DNA of 64,000 bases, from NCBI GenBank assembly GCA_027486405.1, contig JAIXPD010000071.1:19138-83137 (forward strand), given 5' to 3'. A program made the position numbers and the translations under genes. Of this stretch, positions 30,485 through 37,399 are shown piece by piece. Source of the stretch: Azospirillum sp. Lineage in GTDB: Bacteria > Pseudomonadota > Alphaproteobacteria > Azospirillales > Azospirillaceae. Position 1 is the first letter of the stretch. Each line of letters begins with the position of its first letter. The notes below the pieces were generated by a model. The model was not told the origin of the DNA, made no database searches, and saw only the letters and a list, made by a program, of their open reading frames with translations.

Positions 30485-31744
30485 ATGAGGCAGGCGATCG
30501 TTCTGGGCGCGGGCATGGTCGGCATCGGCACCGCGCTGCACCTGCAACAGCGGGGATGGGCGGTGACGGTGGTGGACCGCCGGGGACCGGGACAGGAAAC
30601 CAGCTATGGCAACGCCGGAATCATCCAGAGCGAGGCGGTCAGCCCCCACGCCATGCCGCGCGGGGTGCGCCGCCTGCTGGCCATGGCCACCGGCCAGACC
30701 AACGACGTGCATTATCATCTGGGCGCGCTGCCCGACCACGCCGAACCGCTGGCCCGCTATTGGTGGCACTCCGAGCCGGACCGCCACCGCCGGATTTCCG
30801 ACGCCTACGCCCGGCTGATCGCGGCGGCGACGGCGGAGCATGGGGCGCTGATGGCGGTCTGCGCCGCCGATGGCCAGCCCGTTGACGGTCTGGTCCGGCG
30901 CGAGGGCTTCCGCGCCGTCTTCCGCGACCCGGTCGCTTTTGACGAGGCGGTGGCCGAGGTGGAGCACCACCGCCAGCGCTGGGGGGTGCGTTACGCCACC
31001 CTGACCCCGGCGGAGCTGGGGCGGGCCGAACCCGCCCTGACCCAGAGCGGAATCGCCGCCATCCATGGTGCCATCCATTGGCTCGACCCCTGGACCCTGT
31101 CCGATCCGGGGGCGCTGGTCGCCGCCTACGCCCAGTCCTTTGTCAAGGCCGGGGGACGGCTGGTCCAGGGCGACGCGGCGACGCTGGCCGCCGGGCCGGG
31201 GGACGGCTGGTCCGTGACCACCGACGAGGGCCGGGTGGAGGCCGAGGCGGCGGTGGTGGCGCTCGGCCCCTGGTCGCCCGCGCTGGTGCAGCCGCTGGGC
31301 TACCGCTTTCCCATGGTGCGCAAGCGCGGCTATCACCAGCATTACAGCGGCGGTGGCCTGTCCCTGCCGCTGCTGGACGCGGATTTCGGCTGCGTGCTGG
31401 CCCCGATGGCGCTGGGGCTGCGGATCACCACCGGCGCGCAACTGACCCATGCCGACGCCCCCGCCGACGCGGTGCAGTTGGCGCGGGCGGAGGCGGCGGC
31501 CCGCGCCCTGCTGGATCTGGGCGATCCCGTCAGCCCGACGCCCTGGTTCGGCACCCGGCCCTGCATGCCCGACATGCTGCCGGTGATCGGGCAGGCCCCG
31601 CGCCATCCGGGTCTGTGGCTGCATTTCGGCCACGGCCACCAGGGCCTGACCATGGGTCCGGCCAGCGGCCGCCTGCTGGCCGAGCTGATGAGCGGGGAGC
31701 GCCCCTTCACCGATCCCGACGCCTTTCGCCCGGAACGCCGCTGA
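30485..31744 (+). CDS. FAD-dependent amino-acid oxidase/dehydrogenase, DadA-like
   Basis: This 419-residue flavoprotein has the N-terminal dinucleotide motif VLGAGMVGIGTALHLQQRG and the family landmark TSYGNAGIIQ. The C-terminus has MPDMLPVIGQAPRHPGLWLHFGHGHQGLTMGP, quoted by its key pieces MPDMLPVIG and GHGHQGLTMGP, that completes the FAD site. It resembles D-amino-acid dehydrogenases and related deaminating oxidases. The start ATG 30485 has GGGAG upstream. Just before it a CCGGC/GCCGG hairpin plus TTTTT (30451-30471) looks like a terminator inside the leader. The substrate is not predictable. Confidence 0.88.
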   Translation: MRQAIVLGAGMVGIGTALHLQQRGWAVTVVDRRGPGQETSYGNAGIIQSEAVSPHAMPRGVRRLLAMATGQTNDVHYHLGALPDHAEPLARYWWHSEPDRHRRISDAYARLIAAATAEHGALMAVCAADGQPVDGLVRREGFRAVFRDPVAFDEAVAEVEHHRQRWGVRYATLTPAELGRAEPALTQSGIAAIHGAIHWLDPWTLSDPGALVAAYAQSFVKAGGRLVQGDAATLAAGPGDGWSVTTDEGRVEAEAAVVALGPWSPALVQPLGYRFPMVRKRGYHQHYSGGGLSLPLLDADFGCVLAPMALGLRITTGAQLTHADAPADAVQLARAEAAARALLDLGDPVSPTPWFGTRPCMPDMLPVIGQAPRHPGLWLHFGHGHQGLTMGPASGRLLAELMSGERPFTDPDAFRPERR

Positions 31745-31876
31745 CCCCGGCCCCCTTTCTCCATCCCCCGGCGCGGCGCGGTGGTCCCGGACGCGTCGGG
31801 GGCGTCTGGACAGTTGGGGAGTCCCGCCTTTATGGTGGCTCGACCGATTGATCCCGCCAATCTTTCAGGCCGTCCG

Positions 31877-32269
31877 ATGTACACCGCCGTCACCCGCGCG
31901 ATCCGCGTCACCGTCCAGCCCGTCTTTCTGGAAGACCAGTCCGCCCCCGCCGAGGGGCGTTACGTCTGGGCCTACCACGTCCGCATCGACAATGAGGGCG
32001 ACGAGACGGTCCAGCTCCGCACCCGCTATTGGCAAATCACCGACGCGATGGGCCGGGTGCAGGAGGTGCGCGGCCCCGGCGTGGTCGGCGAACAGCCGGT
32101 GTTGGAGCCGGGCGGTTCCTTCGAATACACCAGCGGCACCCCGCTGGGCACGCCATCGGGCATCATGGTCGGCAGCTATGGCATGGAGGACGCCGACGGC
32201 GCGCCCTTTGACATCGCCATTCCGGCCTTTTCCCTGGACAGCCCTCACCAGCCGATGCGGCTGAACTGA
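31877..32269 (+). CDS. apaG: ApaG protein
   Basis: ApaG is a small fibronectin-III-fold protein linked to cobalt/magnesium resistance in enterics; its molecular role is unclear. The 130-residue product matches family length and has the VTVQPVFLEDQSAPAEGRYVWAYHVRIDN region (key pieces YVWAYHVRI and RTRYWQITD), RGPGVVGEQPVL and the C-terminal GSYGMEDADG with FSLDSP. ATG 31877 was chosen over an earlier in-frame ATG (31781), which adds an unrelated lead. Confidence 0.93.
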   Translation: MYTAVTRAIRVTVQPVFLEDQSAPAEGRYVWAYHVRIDNEGDETVQLRTRYWQITDAMGRVQEVRGPGVVGEQPVLEPGGSFEYTSGTPLGTPSGIMVGSYGMEDADGAPFDIAIPAFSLDSPHQPMRLN

Positions 32270-32474
32270 CGGGTTGAACGGATAACCCCGCGATTTTGTG
32301 GTCTTTGAGTCCCTTGAAAGTTGTGGGGCTTGTGCAATTTTGGGACTCCGGTCGGATGTCTTGACGGGTCCGATCGAACGTTGGCGGTGATCCAAGCCGC
32401 CACGTCCCGCGTATCGACGCGCAGCACGCCGGACCGGTCCGCCCAACGGCCGGGCAGAGCCTGAACCGCGCCCC

Positions 32475-32510
32475 AGCATCGACGCACGAGCATCGACGCA
32501 CCAGCATCGA
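32475..32510. repeat. tandem 14-bp units before folE
   Basis: AGCATCGACGCACG (32475), AGCATCGACGCACC (32489) and a partial AGCATCGA (32503) abut just before the folE ribosome site. This is a start-side boundary duplication. The rest of the 32270-32522 gap has a GGCGG/CCGCC hairpin (32384-32402) but no clear promoter. Confidence 0.85.
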
Positions 32511-32522
32511 AAGGTTATCCCC

Positions 32523-33185
32523 GTGACGGCTTCCAAGACCCAGTTCGCCGAAAAGGTGGTCCCCGGCCCCGGCCTGCCGCGCGTGACCGCCGCCAACACC
32601 GCCCGTCCGTCCCGCGAAGAGGCCGAACAGGCCGTGCGCACCCTGCTGCGCTGGGCGGGCGACGACCCGACGCGCGAGGGGCTGGTCGGCACGCCCGACC
32701 GCGTCGTCCGGTCCTATGACGAATTCTTCGCCGGTTACACCATCGATCCGGTCGATCTGCTCCAGCGCACCTTCGAAGAGACCGACGGCTACGACGAGAT
32801 GGTGATTCTGCGCGACATCCGCGTCGAATCCTATTGCGAGCACCACATGGTGCCGATCATCGGCAAGGCCCACGTCGCCTATCTGCCCAAACACCGGGTG
32901 GTCGGCATCTCCAAGCTGGCGCGCGTGGTCGAAGCCTACGCCAAGCGCCTGCAAATCCAGGAGAAGATGACCGCCCAGATCGCCAACACCATCAACGAGG
33001 TGTTGCAGCCCGAAGGCGTGGCGGTGGTGGTCGAGGCGCAGCACCAATGCATGACCACGCGCGGCATCCACAAGCCGGGCGTCAGCATGGTGACGAGCCG
33101 GATGCTGGGGGCGTTCCGCAACGACCCCTCGACCCGGCGGGAGTTTCTGACCATGATCGGCAACCCCTCCTCGCGCGGCGAGTGA
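32523..33185 (+). CDS. folE: GTP cyclohydrolase I
   Basis: FolE converts GTP to dihydroneopterin triphosphate, the first step of tetrahydrofolate (and queuosine precursor) synthesis. The 220-residue protein has the zinc ligands Cys and His in SYCEHHMVPIIGKAHVAY and the later Cys in HQCMTTRGIHK. The start is GTG 32523, 9 nt after AAAGG. It is a zinc enzyme; I saw no convincing Zur box in the leader. ybaK follows 36 bp downstream. Confidence 0.97.
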   Translation: MTASKTQFAEKVVPGPGLPRVTAANTARPSREEAEQAVRTLLRWAGDDPTREGLVGTPDRVVRSYDEFFAGYTIDPVDLLQRTFEETDGYDEMVILRDIRVESYCEHHMVPIIGKAHVAYLPKHRVVGISKLARVVEAYAKRLQIQEKMTAQIANTINEVLQPEGVAVVVEAQHQCMTTRGIHKPGVSMVTSRMLGAFRNDPSTRREFLTMIGNPSSRGE

Positions 33186-33221
33186 CCGGGGCGCACCGAT
33201 CACGGACAGGAACAGGCGGTT

Positions 33222-33704
33222 ATGGCGGCGAAGGTGACACCGGCGGTCAACGCGGCGAAGGCGGCGGGTGTCGCCTTCCGCGTGATGGAGTATGAGTACG
33301 ACCCATCCGCCGACGCCATCGGCCTGCACGCCGCCGCCGCCCTGGGGCTGGATCCGGCCATCGTCTACAAGACCTTGATCGTCCAGTTGGAGCCTAAGGC
33401 CCTGGCCTGCGCCGTCATCCCGGTGGCGGCCAAACTCGATCTGAAAGCCATCGCGGCGGCGGCCAAGGCGAAAAAGGCCGATCTGGCCGATCCCGCGCTG
33501 GCCGAAAAGACCACCGGCTATCTGGTGGGCGGCATCAGCCCGCTGGGCCAGAAAAAAGCCCTGCCGACCTTCATCGACGCCAGCGCCGGTGCCCTGCCCG
33601 ACATGGTGGTGAACGGTGGGCGGCGCGGCCTGCAACTGGTGCTGGCCCCCGCCGACCTCGCCCGGTTGGCCAAGGCCACAATCTGCCCCATCGCGGTGGG
33701 CTGA
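33222..33704 (+). CDS. ybaK: Cys-tRNA(Pro) deacylase, YbaK/EbsC family
   Basis: The protein hydrolyses Cys-tRNA(Pro) made by mistake by prolyl-tRNA synthetase. It is 160 residues, with the conserved lysine in YKTLIVQLEPKALACAVIPV (key piece IVYKTLIV), TTGYLVGGISPLGQKK and a final KATICPIA. Length and motifs match YbaK. It follows folE and precedes a WYL regulator by 15 bp; the three may be co-transcribed, without an obvious functional link. Confidence 0.93.
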   Translation: MAAKVTPAVNAAKAAGVAFRVMEYEYDPSADAIGLHAAAALGLDPAIVYKTLIVQLEPKALACAVIPVAAKLDLKAIAAAAKAKKADLADPALAEKTTGYLVGGISPLGQKKALPTFIDASAGALPDMVVNGGRRGLQLVLAPADLARLAKATICPIAVG

Positions 33705-33719
33705 CCGGAGCGCGCCGCC

Positions 33720-34412
33720 ATGTCGCGCGCCGAACGGCTTCTCGACCTGATGCAGATCCTGCGCCGCCACCGCCAACCGGTCAGCGGCAACGCGCTGGCG
33801 ACCGAGCTGGGCGTCAGCCTGCGCACGCTCTACCGCGACATCGCCACGCTGCAAGGGCAGGGGGCGGGGATCGAGGGGGAACCCGGCGTCGGCTACATCC
33901 TGCGCCCCGGCTTCCTGCTGCCGCCGCTGATGTTCACCGAGGAGGAGGTGGAGGCGCTGGCCCTTGGCTCGCGCTGGGTGGTGGACCGGGGCGACAGCCG
34001 TCTGGCCGGGGCCGCCCGCAACGCGCTGGCCAAGATCGCGGCGGTGCTGCCGCCCGACCGGCGCGAGGGTATGGACGCGTCCACCCTGCTGGTCGGACCC
34101 GGCGAACCGATCGCCGCCGGGGACGCCGAACTGGCGGCCATCCGCCACGCCATCCGCAGCGAACACAAGCTGGAGCTGCTGTACCGGGACGGGCGCGGTT
34201 CGGACAGCCGTCGCGTGGTCTGGCCCTTTGCCCTGGGCTTCTTCGACCGGGTGCGGGTGGTGGTGGCCTGGTGCGAGTTGCGTCAATCCTTCCGCCATTT
34301 CCGCACCGACCGCATCGTCGCCCTGACCGCCACCGACACCCGCTATCCGCGCCGCCGCCACGCCATGCTGAAGGAGTGGCGCGCGGCGGAGGGCATCCCC
34401 ACACCCCGGTGA
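33720..34412 (+). CDS. YafY-type HTH / WYL-domain transcriptional regulator
   Basis: The 230-residue protein starts with a winged helix-turn-helix (RLLDLMQILRRHRQPVSGNALATELGVSLRTLYRDIATL, key piece SLRTLYRDIA) and continues with a WYL-type ligand-sensing domain (KLELLYRDGRGSDSRRVVWPFAL, LRQSFRHFRTDRI). Such regulators often control neighbouring metabolic genes. The VOC protein and the direct repeat CTGACAG-N3-CTGACAG downstream are candidate targets. A MITE-like element lies between them, starting 25 bp after its stop. Confidence 0.88.
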   Translation: MSRAERLLDLMQILRRHRQPVSGNALATELGVSLRTLYRDIATLQGQGAGIEGEPGVGYILRPGFLLPPLMFTEEEVEALALGSRWVVDRGDSRLAGAARNALAKIAAVLPPDRREGMDASTLLVGPGEPIAAGDAELAAIRHAIRSEHKLELLYRDGRGSDSRRVVWPFALGFFDRVRVVVAWCELRQSFRHFRTDRIVALTATDTRYPRRRHAMLKEWRAAEGIPTPR

Positions 34413-34437
34413 CGGTCGGCGATGGTGCACGCCACCC

Positions 34438-34696
34438 CAGGGCAATCGCTTGAACGAGCGAGCATCATCACATCGGCAAGAATGGACACGGATTTCACGG
34501 ACAAAATCAGGGATTGCACGGATGTCCGACCCCGATTGCATCCCGTATCCCGCTGTAATGTTTGTTGTGAGCTTACAAACAGGATGGCGCTGAGACGCGT
34601 TCCGCGAAATCCGTGAAAAAATCCGTGAAAAAATCCGTGCAATCCGTGTCCATTCTTATTTTGACCGGGCGCACGGTGCTTCAAGCGATTGCCCTG
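34438..34696. mobile_element. 259-bp MITE-like element, second size class
   Basis: The ends read CAGGGCAATCGCTTGAA on both strands, a perfect 17-bp terminal inverted repeat shared with the element at 3881-4054. The interior is different: a perfect 17-bp inverted repeat AAGAATGGACACGGATT / AATCCGTGTCCATTCTT (34478-34494, 34641-34657) and tandem ATCCGTGAAAAA units near the right end. The flanks CACGCCACCC and CCCGCCCCCC match at 8 of 10 positions, so any target duplication has decayed or is coincidental in C-rich DNA. There is no transposase gene. Confidence 0.75.
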
Positions 34697-34715
34697 CCCG
34701 CCCCCCACCACCATG

Positions 34716-34732
34716 CTGACAGAATCTGACAG
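34716..34732 (+). promoter_or_regulatory. direct repeat, candidate operator of the VOC gene
   Basis: CTGACAG occurs at 34716 and 34726, exactly 10 bp apart (one helical turn), in the 104-bp stretch between the MITE-like element and the VOC gene. CATAAG at 34741 could be a -10. The adjacent WYL regulator is a plausible binder. Confidence 0.35.
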
Positions 34733-34800
34733 TGGGTCCGCATAAGGTTGGTTTCACCGGACGGGGCGCTCCCGACCGAATCACACACCAAACCGAATGG

Positions 34801-35190
34801 ATGCGACCCATGCTCGATCTCGATTTCGTCCTGCTCTATGTCGACAGCCCGACCGCCAGCGCCGCCTTTTACGCCGATCTGCTGGGCAAGCAGCCGGTCG
34901 AAGCCTCCCCCACCTTTGCGCTGTTCGCCATGACCTCCGGGACCATGCTGGGCCTGTGGTCGCGCCACACGGTCGAACCGGCCCCGGCGGCGGGCGGCGG
35001 CGGGTCGGAGATCGCCTTCACCGTGGCCAACGCCGACGCGGTGCACGCCACCCACGCCGATTGGGCGGCGCGCGGCCTGCCCATCGTGCAGGCCCCGACG
35101 GCGATGGATTTCGGCCACACCTTCGTGGCGCTCGACCCCAACGGGCACCGGCTGCGCGTGTTCGCGCCGTCCGCCCCGCCCGCCGCCTGA
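34801..35190 (+). CDS. VOC-superfamily (glyoxalase/bleomycin-resistance-like) protein
   Basis: The 129-residue protein has the beta-alpha-beta-beta-beta pattern of a VOC domain: DLDFVLLYVDSPTASAAFYADLLGKQP (key pieces LLYVDSP and AAFYADLLGK), FALFAMTSGTMLGLWS and VALDPNGHRLRVF at the C-terminus. Metal-binding residues of true glyoxalase I are not evident, so the reaction is unknown. ATG 34810 (MLDLDF) is an equally plausible start. Such genes are common next to YafY-type regulators. Confidence 0.82.
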   Translation: MRPMLDLDFVLLYVDSPTASAAFYADLLGKQPVEASPTFALFAMTSGTMLGLWSRHTVEPAPAAGGGGSEIAFTVANADAVHATHADWAARGLPIVQAPTAMDFGHTFVALDPNGHRLRVFAPSAPPAA

Positions 35191-35205
35191 TGCCCGCCAC
35201 CTGAT
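35178..35205. repeat. two 14-bp tandem units spanning the VOC stop codon
   Basis: GCCCGCCGCCTGAT (35178) and GCCCGCCACCTGAT (35192) differ at one position. The first contains the stop codon TGA (35188-35190) and the second repeats it out of frame. Confidence 0.9.
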
Positions 35206-35220
35206 ACCTGGGAGGGAACC

Positions 35221-35670
35221 ATGGGCCGGAACTGGATCGCCGTCGCCTCCGCCGAGCATGTCCGGCGGGGCCGCGCGGGGGGCTTCATGCAGGTGTGCCA
35301 CGGCAAGGCGGCACCGCTGCGCCGGATGCAGCCGGGCGACCGCGTCGCCTATTACTCGCCAACCGAGAGCTTCGGCGGCAAGGACCGCGCCCAATCCTTC
35401 ACCGCCATCGGCGTGGTGCAAGACCGCGAGCCATACCCCTTTGACATGGGCGGCGGTTTCGTTCCCTTCCGCCGCGATGTGGCGTGGATGGGCGGGGCGG
35501 AAACGCCGATCCACCCCCTGCTCGACCAACTGGAGTTTTCCGCCGGGCAACGGAATTGGGGCTATCAGCTCCGCTTCGGCCTGTTCGCCATCAGCGACCA
35601 CGACATGGAGCTGATCGCGCAGGCGATGGGGACCGCCGTTCCGGCCCCGGCCCAACCGGCCCTGCTGTAA
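35221..35670 (+). CDS. EVE-domain protein
   Basis: The 149-residue protein is an EVE domain, a PUA-like fold that binds modified bases in DNA or RNA: NWIAVASAEHVRRGRAGGFMQVCHGK, QPGDRVAYYSP, FTAIGVVQD and a C-terminal LRFGLFAISDHDMELI. It begins after GGGAGGG. EVE proteins are often near modification or restriction genes; here neither is present and it precedes ccmC. The ligand is unknown. Confidence 0.88.
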   Translation: MGRNWIAVASAEHVRRGRAGGFMQVCHGKAAPLRRMQPGDRVAYYSPTESFGGKDRAQSFTAIGVVQDREPYPFDMGGGFVPFRRDVAWMGGAETPIHPLLDQLEFSAGQRNWGYQLRFGLFAISDHDMELIAQAMGTAVPAPAQPALL

Positions 35671-35904
35671 CGATTTTTTGACACCGCCGCGCCGGGGGGA
35701 GGGATGAAACGCCCACCCTCCGGCGTCGCACGTTCAGGCCCCGTTCATCGGCCGCACACCATTGTCCGGCCCGTCATCGGATCGGGGATAGACAGGCGGT
35801 CCCACCTGACCAAGATCAAGGCGAAACTCCTCGCGCTCCGTCATCCATGGGCTTATATCCTCGACACGAGCGCCCGAAGGCCACCACCCGCAAGGCCCTG
35901 CACG

Positions 35905-36636
35905 ATGCACCGTTTCGCCAATCCCGCCCGCTTCCTGCGCCTGTCGGCCCTGCTGTTGCCATGGACCGCCGGGGCCACCGTGATCCTGCTGATCGCCGGG
36001 CTGTATCTCAGCCTGTTCGGCTCCCCGCCCGATTACCAGCAGGGCGACACCGTGCGAATCATGTACATCCACGTCCCGGCGGCGTGGATGAGCCTGTTCG
36101 TCTACACCAACATGGCGATCGCCGCCGCCGCCGGGCTGGTGTGGAAACACCCGCTGGCCGACCTGTTCGCCAAGGCCGCCGCCCCCATCGGGGCCGGTTT
36201 CACCCTGATCTGCCTTGTCACCGGATCGCTGTGGGGCGCGCCGATGTGGGGAACCTGGTGGGTGTGGGACGCGCGTTTGACCAGCGTTCTGATCCTGTTC
36301 TTCCTCTATCTCGGCTACATGGCCCTGGTGAACGCCTTTGACGACCCGCAACGCGGGGCACGGGCGGGCGACGTGCTGTTGCTGGTCGGCATCGTCAACG
36401 TGCCGATCATCAAATTTTCGGTCGATTGGTGGAACACGCTGCACCAGCCCGCCAGCGTCGTGCGCATGGGCGGCCCCACCATCGATTCCAGCATGCTGAT
36501 TCCGCTGTTGGTGATGGCCGTCGGCTTCACCACTTATTTCATCACGGTGGTGATCCTGCGCCTGCGCGCCGAACTGGCGCAGCGCAAGATCCAGACGCTG
36601 CGCTTCAGCGTCGCCGGAGACGGAGCGACGGGGTAA
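35905..36636 (+). CDS. ccmC: heme exporter / cytochrome c maturation protein CcmC
   Basis: CcmC loads heme onto CcmE at the outer face of the inner membrane. The 243-residue protein has six membrane helices and the tryptophan-rich heme-handling motif WGTWWVWDARLTS near residue 115, with flanking His in MYIHVPAAW and TLHQPAS. ATG 35905 (MHRFANPARFL) gives the family length. It opens the run ccmC-D-E-F-G-H-I; ccmA and ccmB, the ABC partner genes, are not in the window. Confidence 0.96.
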   Translation: MHRFANPARFLRLSALLLPWTAGATVILLIAGLYLSLFGSPPDYQQGDTVRIMYIHVPAAWMSLFVYTNMAIAAAAGLVWKHPLADLFAKAAAPIGAGFTLICLVTGSLWGAPMWGTWWVWDARLTSVLILFFLYLGYMALVNAFDDPQRGARAGDVLLLVGIVNVPIIKFSVDWWNTLHQPASVVRMGGPTIDSSMLIPLLVMAVGFTTYFITVVILRLRAELAQRKIQTLRFSVAGDGATG

Positions 36637-36640
36637 CGGC

Positions 36641-36907
36641 ATGACCGAATTTTTTGCCATGGGCGGCTACGCCGCCTTCGTCTGGCCCGCCTACGGCCTG
36701 GCCGCGCTGGTGCTGATCGGCCTTCTGGCCGTCAGCCTGAAGGGCCTGCGCGAGGCCGAGGCCACCGTGCGGGCGCTGGAAGGCGTGCGGACGCCGCGCC
36801 GCCGGGCGCGCGCCGCCCATTCCCACACCACCCACTCTCACACCGACAGCCCCCACACCGCCCCCTCCAGCGCCCCCGGATTGCCGGGGAAAGCGAGCGA
36901 AGGATGA
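36641..36907 (+). CDS. ccmD: heme exporter protein CcmD with His-rich tail
   Basis: CcmD is the small single-span subunit that releases holo-CcmE from the CcmABC complex. Residues 1-35 are typical (MGGYAAFVWPAYGLAALVLIGLL segment followed by basic residues). The tail is unusual: from about residue 55 it reads HSHTTHSHTDSPHT, then a Pro/Ser-rich end, making 88 residues against the common 50-60. It starts 4 bp after ccmC and overlaps ccmE by 4 nt. Confidence 0.88.
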   Translation: MTEFFAMGGYAAFVWPAYGLAALVLIGLLAVSLKGLREAEATVRALEGVRTPRRRARAAHSHTTHSHTDSPHTAPSSAPGLPGKASEG

Positions 36908-37392
36908 CCCGGAAGAAACGCCGCCTCTACATGCTGGGCCTGGCCCTGCTGGGGCTTGGCGCGGCCACCGCCCTGACGCTGACCGCGTTCCAGGACAACA
37001 TCGTCTTCTTCTACAGCCCCAGCCAATTGCAGACCCAGCAGGTCGGCGACCGGAATTTCCGGTTGGGCGGGCTGGTCGAACAGGGCAGCGTGCGCAAGCT
37101 GACCGACGGCGTGACCACCGAATTCCGCGTGACCGACACCGCCCACACCATCGACGTCCGCTATCGCGGCCAATTGCCCGACCTGTTCCGCGAAGGGCAG
37201 GGGGTGGTGGCCGAAGGCAAGCTGACCGGCGGCGTCTTCGTCGCGCGCGAGGTGCTGGCCAAGCACGACGAAACCTACATGCCGCCGGAGGTGTCGGAGG
37301 CGTTGAAACAGGCGGGCGTCTACAAGAACCCCGCCGAGGGGAAAACCGCCGCCAACACCAACGCCCCCCCGGCGGCGACCAAGAAGGAGTAG
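36904..37392 (+). CDS. ccmE: periplasmic heme chaperone CcmE
   Basis: CcmE binds heme covalently through a His and passes it to the CcmF/H ligase. The 162-residue protein has an N-terminal anchor helix (LYMLGLALLGLGAATALTL), the LGGLVEQGSV beta-barrel start and the heme-attachment motif in AKHDETYMPPEV (H in HxxxY). The C-terminal tail is Ala/Asn-rich and likely disordered. ATGA overlap with ccmD. Confidence 0.96.
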   Translation: MTRKKRRLYMLGLALLGLGAATALTLTAFQDNIVFFYSPSQLQTQQVGDRNFRLGGLVEQGSVRKLTDGVTTEFRVTDTAHTIDVRYRGQLPDLFREGQGVVAEGKLTGGVFVAREVLAKHDETYMPPEVSEALKQAGVYKNPAEGKTAANTNAPPAATKKE

Positions 37393-37399
37393 CGGGACC

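Noticed and set aside
34697..34706. Exact 10-bp target duplication for the second MITE-like element
   Set aside because: Only 8 of 10 positions match, in C-rich sequence; not counted as proven.
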